DNA of 64,000 bases from Rhynchopus euleeides (Eukaryota > Euglenozoa > Diplonemea > Diplonemida > Diplonemidae). The position numbers and the translations under genes are program-made. The notes below the pieces were generated by a model. The model did not search any database. It saw only the letters and a program-made list of their open reading frames with translations, and was not told where the DNA came from. Location of the stretch: the NCBI GenBank assembly GCA_963210315.1, contig OY723294.1, positions 1,426,001 to 1,490,000 on the forward strand. Direction: 5' to 3'. The first letter of the stretch is position 1; each line of letters opens with the position of its first letter. Shown here in pieces: positions 49,597-60,500 of this stretch.

Positions 49597-49941
49597 CCGT
49601 ATACGTAAATATTTTGGAACGTAAATATTTTGGAACGTAAATATTATGGAACGTAAATATTTTGGAACGCTGGTGGGTTGGCGTTCCAGATTTTTTTCGT
49701 TCCATAATATTTACAGGGCTTTCTGCGACTCGGGGACTTGGACCAGGTGATCGGACGGCATACAGAGTCCCTGACGGGACCTACTCGTGCACTTTTCGCG
49801 CGATTCCTGACGCAAGCCGTCCTCACCACCGAGTCCCCAACTGGCCCTGTAAATATTATGGAACGTAAATATTATGGAACGGACCGGCCAAAAATGGGCC
49901 CGTTCCATAATATTTACGTTCCATAATATTTACGTATACGG
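49597..49941. mobile_element. 345-bp MITE, CCGTATACG ends, copy 2
   Basis: Same length as and nearly identical to 38447-38791 (one difference noticed, in the left repeat block). TA on both sides. Confidence 0.85.
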
Positions 49942-50452
49942 TATATATGCGCACAGTCTTCCGATGTGATCTTTCCCACTGATTACCATTTTGTTTTGAT
50001 TCGTCGGCATGGATGGGGGGATGAGGGGGGGGGGAGAGGAACCGGAATCGAAGGGGGGGCCAGTAACACAGGCCCGCCACAGAAGAAGCCTTGCTCCCAG
50101 GAGCTTGTGATTGTCGGTAATTGTGATCATGGGTCTTTCCCCCCACCCCTCCTTCAGGCTCTCTCCCTCCCTACCATCCCATCGATACGCATCGGGTTCA
50201 GACGTGCCGAGGCCATCGATACTGAATGCTATTGAGAGAGCTTCACATCGCCGGCTCTGGCGCACAAATCGCAGCCATTCTTTTTGACAGTCAGACGCAA
50301 CCATTCAGTGCATTTTTTCTTGCTGCCCATTCACGACTTCATCAGAGTAATGTGGTGTGGACCGAAGAGGGGGGGAGGAAGGATCCATGACCCAGCAAAG
50401 TACAACTGCCAGCAGTAGTTTTTGGTATTTTTTTTGGCGCTTTTTGATCCAG
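49942..50452 (+). other. Intergenic region
   Basis: No gene. A T-rich tract ends gatccag at about 50452, a possible splice acceptor for the next ORF. Confidence 0.45.
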
Positions 50453-51725
50453 TGAAGGATTGAGAGAGAGAGAGAGAGCCGCGATCCACTGGGCCTCGAG
50501 CAAGTCGTGGGGCCTGGACCTTACCCCGTCGTATACCGAGGTGCCCGACCGGGACACGCGAAGCGAACAGTGGGACCCTACTCCCGTAGCCCCCACCCGT
50601 GACCCCCTCGACACGGTCAGCCCGAGGTCGGCGCCGTGCGGCGCTGAGCGCTATGCCCCCCGTTCGGAGGTGCTGGCTCGCAACGTCTGCAGGGCCCACT
50701 CCAAGCCCAAGTGCCATGACTGCGACGCGGCGGGGCACAACCGAACCCTGCGAATGGAAGACTGCTGCCGGGCCCACCACCGCCAGGATGACGGACTGCC
50801 CGTGCAGTTCTGCAGCACGCACCGGCTGCTCCGCTGCGGCACCTGCAGCTCCTCCAACATGTGCTGCAAGCGTGGCCACCACGGCTGCCGCGACCATGAC
50901 CTGCCCCCCTGCGGGGTCTGCGCCTCTCTGCCTGAGATGGATGACAGACGCCCCACCGCTTGCTGCAAGAAGGGCCACCACGCCCCTCCCGCCCCTGCGA
51001 CGCCTGTGGAGGCAGACGCCCCCACCCCGCCGCCCCATGTGCCGCCAACCCCGCCCTTCCCAGAGGCGACTGCGCCTACCGTGGGGGATCTTCCCTCCAC
51101 CACGCCACCCCGTGTGCCTGCGCCTCAGCCCTCCCCTGAAGCGACCCCGTGTCCCGCTACTCCCGAGCCCGCCACCCCTCCAGTTATCCTGAAGAGGCTG
51201 GCCCATACCGTGTGCTCCCCGGGCTCACCCCACCGCCACCTGATGCAGCCTCGTAGGAGGCTCTCACCCGACGGCGTCAGGCCATCCATCCCCGCCGTGG
51301 CGCAGCTGAAGCGCACCGCCTTAGAGGCGCATACCGGTTCCACCCCGGCACTGCCTGCCCAAAGGCCTAGGGTCGACCACGTGATCCCCACCGCTAACGC
51401 TGACGTTGACGTGGGCGCCGCTGATCCGGACCCACCTTCTCCTACTACCTCCCCTCCCGACGGCGTGTCCGTTGACGCAGCCCTTCCCCAAAGGCCCCGT
51501 TCTGGTGCCTCTTCCTCCTCCGCCCGTGCGCGGTCACCGCACGCGCCTACAGGCTTCCGGGCCTACCTTAATCCTCCTTCCTCACGTAGCGCGTCACCGG
51601 GCGCTACAGACCGTGTGGCGCCTGCGCCTCCTCCTCCTCCTGTGTCACTTCCCTCACCCCACCAGAGCAGCTCCTCTCTCAAACAAGGGGAGTCTACCGG
51701 GCCGCGGGCCCGCGTAGTTAAGTAG
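50453..51725 (+). CDS. Cys/His triple-repeat, Pro-rich protein (possible exon; no ATG at the start)
   Basis: Open frame of about 423 codons ending TAG. There is no ATG before codon 50754, which is inside the conserved part, so the 5' end is either an upstream exon (acceptor-like ccag at 50452) or lost. Residues about 75-180 hold three copies of C-x2-H-x4-C-x2-C-x(5-16)-C-C-x(2-3)-H-H, which would bind zinc. The C-terminal 240 residues are Pro/Ser/Ala-rich and probably disordered. Third positions are G/C-rich like host genes. A GA microsatellite lies at the very start and another just beyond the end. I do not recognise the family; a host gene or a transposon gag-like protein are both possible. 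Confidence 0.55.
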
Positions 51726-51780
51726 ACGACACCCTTGGGGTGCGAGTATTTTCGTTTCGGGGATATTCACACTATAAGCA

Positions 51781-51815
<35 letters not shown>

Positions 51816-54138
51816 AGTTAACTGTGTGCCCGCACCACCTTCAGAACTTTTTTGACAGACCGTGGCTGGAAGCTGATGTGAAGGCTTCTTTCAGTTCCCG
51901 GTTCTGAGTATGACGAGCAGAGGCATCACACCAGCAGTGAGCTTATCGTGTCAGGGCCTCGCCCACTTAAAGTGTCCGCTACACCCCCTCCTCGTGATCT
52001 TCTCATTCCCGATGCGATCATTGCCTTGATGTGGCTGTGTTCTGTCATTTCGGTCTCCGTACTTTTATTTGTTTCCAGCCAAGACGTAGAGAATCATTTA
52101 AAAAAAGCCCCAAAAACAATAGTCTCTCCAACCCTCCCAGAGGGGTGGTGGGGTGGTGTCGTCACAATCCTAAAAAGAACACCCCCGATCCTTCCCTATG
52201 CGGGTGACGGTGGATGTCAATGGAACAAAGCCGAGCCTGGCTCGCACCCGACGACCCACACAAATGAGAAATGGGCAAAAACAACACCAAGGACAACCGG
52301 GGTGTGGAAAAGTGGAGGGTGTGCAGAGAGCGGCATCAACTGCTATCCATCATTGCGACTTGAGTTTTTTTTCCTCTCTGGATGGCGGTTTTCCTATGTG
52401 AGCACCACTCTCAGGTCACACCCTCCTTACCTCCCACCCCCGCCCCTACCCACGCCAATCTCTGGGTATACTACTTTGCGTTGATTTAGTGAGTGCGGAT
52501 CCCCAGGGCATGGGCCGGCTGCAAATCCCTGCGGCTGTCGAACCGTGCCTCTGGCACAGCCATATGATACACATTGCCAATCACAGAACAGAGAACAGGG
52601 CTTCGCTGCGCCAGGCGCAAGCGAATCCGATTCCCTTCCCCGAGGGGTGTGAGTAAACCCGATGGTGCAGGACAGGGGAGGTGTGCGGCATCGAGGTTCG
52701 CTCGCTGCGACCCTACACTAAAAGACGAGAATATAAACGTGTGTGCGAGGGGGTTGTGGCTGATAGACCGTTCCCCACCCCCCCCTCCCGGTACATCCCC
52801 TTTGGCGTTAGATCTCATCATATCGGAGGCTTTAGTAAGTCGTGTCACACGCTCCCACAGACACAGGGGATTCTCTGGCTTGACACAACGGCGTGTCACT
52901 GCTGCAGAAAACCATGGGGGGCGAGACTCTTATCTCTCGGAGGACAATGTGTCTTGGCAGCAGCACTGCACGCCACAGCCTGATATCGGACGTCAGGCTG
53001 GGGGGGGGGGGGGTGCCAACTCGATGCCAAGGAGAAGGAGAGTGAGAGAGAGAGAGAGACCCCTGCTCGGAATTCGGAGCTGGTGGCGTTGGGTGGGTAG
53101 GGTGGGTGGTGGTGGTGGTGGTGGCCGTGATGTTTTTTTTTTGCCAGGGGTAAACCATCTTAACGAGACCTTCCCGCTCCAAAACAATACACTTCCGCCC
53201 CCCCCCCCCCCCCCACCTTCCCAGAGGCCCCGCTCTCCCCCCACCGCCCTGACTGCCGCCGAGTCTATCGCCTCCACCCCACCCCGCCTCGTGCCGTGTG
53301 TGGGTTCATATATACTGGCATAAACTGTCCCCGCCCCCTCTTGCGACTTCTAAACCATGCAACCTGTTCTGCTTTCTGTGTTCTTCTTTGTGCTTGGACC
53401 TGCCCCATCTTCGCGCGTAGTGTCTTGGTTCTGCTTTTTTTTCCAGACGCATGGCTTTCTGAGAGCGTGCCCTGTTGGGTGCCACGCCTCGGGCTTTGTC
53501 TGAGATGGAGGGGGGAGGGGGGGGGGGTGAAGATCCGGTTTGCAAAGAGAGTTTTGTTTTTGATTTTTTTTGCCATAACCTGTTCCAGGTCGCGGTTCAA
53601 AAAAATGACTGTCGGCAGCACACGTATGGACACGCATAGGTGCGCAACAAGCAGCAACACTGCGCGCAGAGGAGGGTATGGGAATGGGGAGGGGTGAAGG
53701 TGCCGGCGGGCTGACACCCAACAGGCTCTCCCCCTCTGTCTTACGCCACATTCACCTGGAAATACAAGTTCTCTCTCTATGTCTTCCTCTCTTGCTATCG
53801 CCGAATGTTCTGTGGGATCCATCCTGCAGCCAGAACTACATATGGGGGTACCCTCAGCTCTGGGGCCACAGACTGTGCCGGGCTGTCGCCTAAATCTGCT
53901 CCGTTTTGGGCAGACTCCCCCCGTCCACACTTCTACGCATCGCAGGGTGAACATTGAAACAAAATACAATAGTGCTACACACTCCCCCCACCCCCCCCCT
54001 CCCTCCCTGCACCAAAAAAAACAAGAGAACAGCGGTGCACATGCATGCTGCCTCAACTGAACTGAAAGAATTTTCCACTCCACTACGCCTTGCCCTCGAG
54101 GTGGTGAGGGAGGGAGGGGGGAGGGGAGGGGGGGGGGT
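51726..54138 (+). other. Long region without a supported gene
   Basis: Contains microsatellites, G/C tracts near 53,000, 53,195 and 53,520, and low-complexity ORFs on both strands. Nothing protein-like could be supported. Confidence 0.5.
51784..51813 (+). repeat. (GA)15 microsatellite
   Basis: Perfect dinucleotide run downstream of the Cys/His-repeat ORF. Confidence 0.95.
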
Positions 54139-54140
54139 TA

Positions 54141-55288
54141 GGGGGGGTCAAATGGGGGTGACAAACACGATTTTTCAAAAAACCGGCGCAGAGGCCCCAA
54201 AGCCCCCGTAAACCCTCCAAACCCCCCCAGATCGGTCCGGAAACCCATCGAACCCCACTTTTCCACCATTCCGGGCACCTCAGGTGCCCGAATTGGGGTA
54301 CCTAAATTTTGTGCCACCGTTTGGTACCGTACAGTGCCACTGTGTGGGAGGTTGGAAAAGAAAATGCCCCAACACACCACATCTGAGGGTTGCAATGCAT
54401 GTTGCTTGCCAACCACGTCATCCGGTGGGTGTCAGGCGCTATGTAGGTGGCATCAGCCAGGTCTTCGATGTGTTCTGGCTTGTATATGTACCTCCCTGTC
54501 ACCATGCACCGGGAGGCTGCCTGTAGGTACGGAACAAGTCCAGATGGTCGTGTGATTCCTGTGCAGCAGTGCTCCACAACCGGGATGTGTTGACAACGAC
54601 TGTTGCAACACGAGCTGTACATTCCGGGAACACACGAAGTGCGCTGTCGTGGTACCCATTGTGCAGAATTGGTAGTTGCTGCGGTCTACTTTGCCTGGCC
54701 CAAGAGCACTGATACTGAACAGTGCAATATGCGTGGCGAGGTGAATGCAACGGAAGCGCGCAAAGTCAATACAGCTCTCGGATGGCGGGTGGTGGTGCCA
54801 CTAGTGTGTGACGTTCACTCGAGGATACAACGCATCACAATGAATCAGCAACCGTGGACCGAGTACAATACGCTCTCTGTGGCTGGTGTGGGGGACAAAG
54901 GCAGTGCCTGTGCCGCAGGCAGGGAGGTACATATACAAGCCAGAACACATCGAAGACCTGGCTGATGCCACCTACATAGCGCCTGACACCCACCGGATGA
55001 CGTGGTTGGCAAGCAACATGCATTGCAACCCTCAGATGTGGTGTGTTGGGGCATTTTCTTTTCCAACCTCCCACACAGTGGCACTGTACGGTACCAAACG
55101 GTGGCACAAAATTTAGGTACCCCAATTCGGGCACCTGAGGTGCCCGGAATGGTGGAAAAGTGGGGTTCGATGGGTTTCCGGACCGATCTGGGGGGGTTTG
55201 GAGGGTTTACGGGGGCTTTGGGGCCTCTGCGCCGGTTTTTTGAAAAATCGTGTTTATCCACGTAAAAGGGGGGGCATTTGACCCCCCC
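54141..55288. mobile_element. GGGGGGGTCAAATG-ended long-inverted-repeat element, TA-flanked
   Basis: Arms 54141 to about 54,496 and about 54,933-55288 are inverse of each other over some 350 bp, with a small difference near the outer ends. TA at 54139-54140 and 55289-55290. The unique centre is about 440 bp. ORFs on both strands repeat one another and are by-products of the inverted arms. Shares the GGGGGGGTCA end with 39844-42236. Confidence 0.8.
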
Positions 55289-55290
55289 TA

Positions 55291-56118
55291 GGGGGGGGGG
55301 TATGCCTGCAGGGAGCTCAAATTGACAAGGCCCTTTCTCTGGGTCTGGTTATCGGGTGAGTTGAGTATATCAGGCGGGAACTGGAAATGATTTCTGACTG
55401 CCAGGGTGGGTGTTGTCGTTGCGTGCGGAGTGCAACTGGATGGCGGATCGAAGGGCGTGGGTGCGCAGCATTCTTTGCCATGACCTGCCCCAGGTTGTGG
55501 TGAAAAAAAAAATCTGTCTGCTGCCTTGCACCGCACGCAGGTGCGTACAGCCAAACAAAAATATCTTTTTTTTTTGCGTCAGGAGTGGTGTCGCGCGTCA
55601 ACAGCTCTCGATGTGTGATCCTCGAATGGTCTGGTCCATCATGATTTGTGACTGATCAATGATACCGCACCATCAGCACACCTCACAGCTCGACAGGTTG
55701 TGTGATGTCGATTCCAAAGGAAACAATCTCATTCAAAACAATACAAGACCGCTGTCCTATCAACAGCACGAAAATGCCTCAGTGCCGTTCTGTGTGTGGT
55801 TGCTGTGTCTCCGCACCAACCCCCCCTTCTGGCCGACGTGTCACCCCCGCCCCGACACGCTAACAAAAAAACCTCGGATACGTTATGGCAGCTTTGCGGG
55901 TTCCACCACCCTGCGAGAAACGTCGGAAAGCCACCCACCCCACCCCTCACCCCCACCGCCAATACTTTGCCACGCCACACGCTACACATCCACCCCCCCG
56001 CCCCCTTTGTTTGCCCAGGGGAGGCAGGGAGGGGGACGGGCGATGGGAGTTTGAAGTATTCGCAAGCCACATCCTTCGCCTTCCCCGTCTACCCCCCCTC
56101 CCCTCCTCCTCTCCCGAG
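55291..56118 (+). other. Intergenic region
   Basis: No gene. The frame of the next gene is open back to an ATG at 55885, but the extra 78 residues are His/Pro/Arg-rich and lack any motif. A tcctctcccgag acceptor-like site touches the chosen ATG. Confidence 0.5.
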
Positions 56119-57276
56119 ATGCGTGGGGCAGCACCTCTCTCTTTCAGCACTGTCGCAGCAGTTCTCGTCGTAGCGGTTTTCCCTGTAGGCAGCAGCAGCA
56201 GCAGTCACAGCAAGACCGCCTCCTGTGGGGATGGTGTCTCTGGGGGCATTGGCAGCCCAACCTCACCCTCGGGCGGCTGCCTGTCGCTCCTCAGCATAGC
56301 AGGGGCGCTGCGCGGTGCGGCGGAGGGGTACGCTTCGGGCTGTTTGCCTGGCCCATCACCCCCTGAGGGCAACACCACCACCCCCGCTGCTGTCGCCGCA
56401 CCCCCCAGCACCGCGCTGCACGCGCTGTGGATCAACCTCGATAGGCGCAGCGACAGGCGCGATGCGATGCGCCGCACAGCACTGCCTGCTCTCGAGGCCT
56501 CCTTTGGGCATCCCCCAAAGGGGATCTGCGTCGCACGCATCCCTGCGGTTGACGGGCGTGACCTGGCTCCGGTTCAGATGCACTTTGCAGTGTCCGCTGG
56601 GATTCGGAATCTCCTTCACTACAAGGGTGGGGGTGGGGGCGGAGGTGGCGGTGCGGCGGGCCCTGTGGAGTCCGGCACGACGATCGCCCACGATGGGGCG
56701 GGGAAGCTGCTCCGCTTCTACCCAACGGTGACGCGTGGGGTTGTGGGGTGCGCCCTCTCCCACCGCAAGGCGTGGAAGCATGTCGTGGCTGCGGGGATCG
56801 CTGCCCCGGTGCTCATCCTCGAGGATGACATCGCGTGGGTGTCCCCTGTGGTGGCGGGTGTTGTGCGGGGCGTGCTTGCCAGGCTTTCCCGCAAGGATTG
56901 GGATGTGCTCTATCTGTCGTACCACGGCTGCCACGACTCTGCAGAGGCTGCGCGGGGGGCAGACCTCAGCGGGAAGGTCGGCACAACGAAGTGTGGCGAT
57001 GTGTGGTATTCAGGGTTGTTCACCTATGTCGTCAACGGCTGGCGCAGCGCAGGACGTCTCCTCTCGCTCTGGCCCCTGCAGGCCCAGATCGACAAGCATG
57101 TCGCCCTCATGTGCCGTGATGGGCATCTCATCTGCCGACGCGTCTCGCTCGGAAAATGCCCCACATTCACACACCTCTCTGAAACAACGCTCGACTCTGA
57201 TGTGCAGACCTTCGCACTCCACACCCCTGCCGCAGGGCGCAGCAGCGGGGAGGACGACGAAGAGGACGAGGAATAG
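56119..57276 (+). CDS. Glycosyltransferase family 25-type enzyme
   Basis: 385 residues. The start at 56119 gives a good signal peptide or anchor (MRGAAPLSFSTVAAVLVVAV, then FPVG). After a Ser/Thr/Pro-rich stem the GT25 domain begins with LWINLDRRSDRRDAM near residue 103. It continues with RIPAVDGRDL, GVVGCALSHRKAWKHV near 207-222 and the metal/sugar-nucleotide acidic motif LILEDDIAWV near 232-241, then DVLYLSYHGC and GLFTYVVNGWRSAGRLL. GT25 enzymes include collagen galactosyltransferases of the ER and bacterial LPS galactosyltransferases, so a lumenal protein glycosyltransferase is likely; the acceptor is unknown. Oddities: a poly-Gly insert near residues 170-179 and an acidic C-terminal tail. 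No ER-retention motif. Confidence 0.87.
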   Translation: MRGAAPLSFSTVAAVLVVAVFPVGSSSSSHSKTASCGDGVSGGIGSPTSPSGGCLSLLSIAGALRGAAEGYASGCLPGPSPPEGNTTTPAAVAAPPSTALHALWINLDRRSDRRDAMRRTALPALEASFGHPPKGICVARIPAVDGRDLAPVQMHFAVSAGIRNLLHYKGGGGGGGGGAAGPVESGTTIAHDGAGKLLRFYPTVTRGVVGCALSHRKAWKHVVAAGIAAPVLILEDDIAWVSPVVAGVVRGVLARLSRKDWDVLYLSYHGCHDSAEAARGADLSGKVGTTKCGDVWYSGLFTYVVNGWRSAGRLLSLWPLQAQIDKHVALMCRDGHLICRRVSLGKCPTFTHLSETTLDSDVQTFALHTPAAGRSSGEDDEEDEE

Positions 57277-57540
57277 ACGGGTAGAGAGGGGGGGGGGGAA
57301 AGAACACCGGATGAAGTGCGAGAGAGAACAGGGTATATCCCGACGTGTGCCATACCCCCCCCGTCCGCACCCCCCCTCCCTCCACTCTCCCCGCACAGAA
57401 AACATACCTTTTCACTGCCCCCCTTCAGGGGGGGTTTTGGGGTGTTGTCCTTTATTCATTGCATCACCCCACCCCCATCCCATCCCTACCCCACCCCACC
57501 CCACCCAACCCCCCACGCAGGTGAAGGAGGCCACCCACGC

Positions 57541-60500
57541 ATGGAGGCTGCAGAGGCTGCCACATGCCGGCATGTCGATAGCAACTGCTCTATCCGGTTT
57601 GACTGCTGTTATGTATTCCACAGCTGCCGGGCCTGCCACGATGCCTCGGACTGTGCGGCGGCGGTAGGCAAATCCCGCGGGATGCTGGTTGACATCCGCT
57701 GCGGGACATGCTCCGTCATTCAGTCCGCCCTCGATCAGGCGCCTACCGCCTCCTGCATGAGCTGCGGCAGCGCCTTCGCCGCGTCATTCTGCAAGGCATG
57801 CGCCGTGTGGGATTCGGCACCACGCCACTGCGAGCCCTGCGGGTTCTGCACCCAGCGCAACCACACCCACTGCGACACCTGCAGGCGGTGCGTCCGGCAG
57901 TTCCCCAACTCGGGGCTCCGCCACGTCTGCCACGCCACGCTCCGGCAGATGTGGGAGGGGCACCCACACCTCGCCTCCTGCGGGAGATGCCTGCAGCCCT
58001 TTGCCGAGCCCACCTCTGAGGCGCTCTACCTCAGCGAATGCGGCGACCGCGCCTACCACCAGACCTGTGCAGCCGGGATGCGTTGGGACTTCACCTGCCC
58101 TGGCTGCGCCTCTCGCAGAGAGGCCAGTGCCGGGGATACCTCCCCCCCTGGCGGCGACTCCGACTCCGCCTCCGCCACCGCCACACCGCCCCTGCCTGCA
58201 GGCGTGGTGCTCCGCAGCGCGACCTGCGGGGCACTCTGCGCGACAACGCCCAGCAGCCTCCCCCAGGGGCACGCCGGCAGCTGCTTCGCAGAGGTGAGCC
58301 TCCTCGGAGCCAGCCCATGCCTCGCCTCGTTTGTCGACATCCCGCTCCCCGGCGGTGGGGGGGGGTTGCCTTCCTCTTCTTCCCCTTCTCCCCCCTCCTC
58401 CTCTGCGAAGCTGCAGGCCTTCCTCGCCCTCCCGCCTCGTGGCAGTGGCGGCAGCGAGGCAGCGGGGAGTGAGGGGGCTGGTGTTGCACTGCCCCACCAG
58501 CCCTTCACCTCCGGGGCTGCCGAATTTACCATCGAGGCCTGCGACCCGGGCGACGGGGGGAAGCTCGCCCCCCTTTGGGTGGGGTTCCTCGACCCGGGGA
58601 GGTGCACTGCGGCGGCACTCTCAGAAGAGGCTGAGGGGTTGCTGCGCAGGGCAGCGGGCGGTGGCACACGCGATGCCTCTTCTGCCGATGAGGATGGCGG
58701 GGATGGTGGTGAGAGTGACGGAGGGAGTGCCACCTCGGAGGGCAGCAGCGCCAGCAACGGCGGAGGCGTGGAGGGGGAGGAGGATGCAGCTGATGCATCC
58801 CGCAGCTCGCCCTTCGCGCTGTTCGATGTGAGCTCCTTTGCGAGCCGCTGGGAGGCTGAGCTGGATGCGCGGAGGGCGATGCATGAGACTGTCCCAAACA
58901 CCCTTTGCATCACCTGGTCTCTCTCGCCCCCCCCCTCTCCAACCGCTGAGGGGTGGGGTGATGTGCCTCCCGAGGGAGAAGAAAACCCGCCCCAATCCAT
59001 CCTCCGCGTCGTCGTGTCTACCCAGGGTCTCGGCAGCTCCCTCCACCTCACAACCATAGAGGTCGGTATCCCACCCCCGCGTGGCCCCCTCATCCCTGTG
59101 ACGCTCTCCTCCAGCATCAACAGCACGGACCACCCCCATCACCCCTCCCCGCCGCGTGCCGTGCTGCCCGCCTCCCTTTGGGCAGCGCGTGCCGGAGGGG
59201 CATGCCTACCCACCCCAAAAGCCCTCGTCCCGGTGTGGGATCTGACCTGCCCTGAGGGCTCCCCGTTTGCCGGAGGGAGGCATGTCGTCTTCCGAGGGGG
59301 GGTGGTGGCTGGGGAGGGGGAGGGGGAGGGGAAAGGCCCTTCCCCCAAGCCCCTCCTCCGGCGCTGGGCTGTGCAGGGCGCTGCTCCTCCCGGGGCACTC
59401 TCGGCGAAGATTCTCCTCTGCGAGCGGTATGGTTGCCTGAGGGAGGTCGACACTGTGGCTGACAGGGGGGATCTCTGCGCGCTGCCGGAGAACCCCGACC
59501 CTTCAGGGGAGGGGCCTGCCACCGCACATCCTGTCCTTGCTGCGGAGGAGAATCGCATATCCGCAGCTCTGCCAACCTGGGGTGGGTCGCAAGCCCCACG
59601 GCACTGCGGGACGTATCTACCACGCTGGGGTGGAACCGGTTTCTGCGAGCCATCTTCTCCCGCAGGGCCCTGTGAATCCTGCTGCGAAGCGCAGGGGGGG
59701 AAGAAGTCGTGGAGGCCGATGCAGCCCCTCAGGATGAGCGGGTTTGCCGGGGCGTCCTCCGTGCTGTTCCTCAGCCACTCGGCATCCTCGCCGACATCAT
59801 GCGCAGTCCTCCAGTGGCCCTCCGGGAATATTCTCCACAACATCCCATTGGGCCGGCTCTCCGCAGCACCCCCATTTCTTTTTGACATCGGGGAGGCTGT
59901 TGTGCCTGGCGTGAGCCTCCTCCAGCAAGGTGGGGGTGGAGGAGGTGGGGGGGATGGACCCCCTATCCTCCTCCCCGACACCGTAGTGGCCCCCCCGAGG
60001 CACCGTGTGGTGCAGAGGAGGTGTTTGCCCGGAGGGGAGCCATATTACCGCCTCCGGAGTGAGGAGGGCGAGGTAGGGGGTGATGAGGATGCTGTTGGCG
60101 GGATGGGCTGGGTGTCGGAGGCACGCCTAATGCCTGTGGAGGTTCCCTCTGTGGGGTCGGAGGGTAAGATGCCTCAAACCGCGATGTTCCACGTTGTCGC
60201 ATCCCGGGGGGTGGCGGAGGGCGGGGCAGGGGGTGATGCCGGTGAAAAGCCTGGGGACTCCCAAACCTTCAGACGGGTCTGGCTCAGCTTCTCCTCCGAG
60301 ACATTCCACTGCGGGGGCGGGGGGGCCGAACCCCCTGCTGCAGGGCAACCCATTGTCTGCTGCACCCCATCCACTCCATGCGAACTCTGCAAAACCCTCG
60401 CCGACCGCCACCTCAGATTTATGGGCATCGGGAGCTACACCCTCCCCGACACACCTGGCGGAGAGGAGGAGAAGGAGAAGGAGAAGGATGAAGACGCCCC

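Noticed and set aside
52500..52560. GGTTCGA on the minus strand, possible tRNA
   Set aside because: The arms do not pair into a tRNA shape.
52574..53323. 249-codon + strand ORF
   Set aside because: Runs through G/C homopolymers and GA repeats; no conserved motif, no ATG context, composition as in intergenic DNA.
54284..55265. Several 80-140-codon ORFs on both strands
   Set aside because: The same peptides appear on both strands because the arms are inverted copies; they are by-products of the foldback element.
55885..56118. 78-residue N-terminal extension of the GT25 protein
   Set aside because: His/Pro/Arg-rich translation of spacer; starting at 56119 gives a proper signal peptide.
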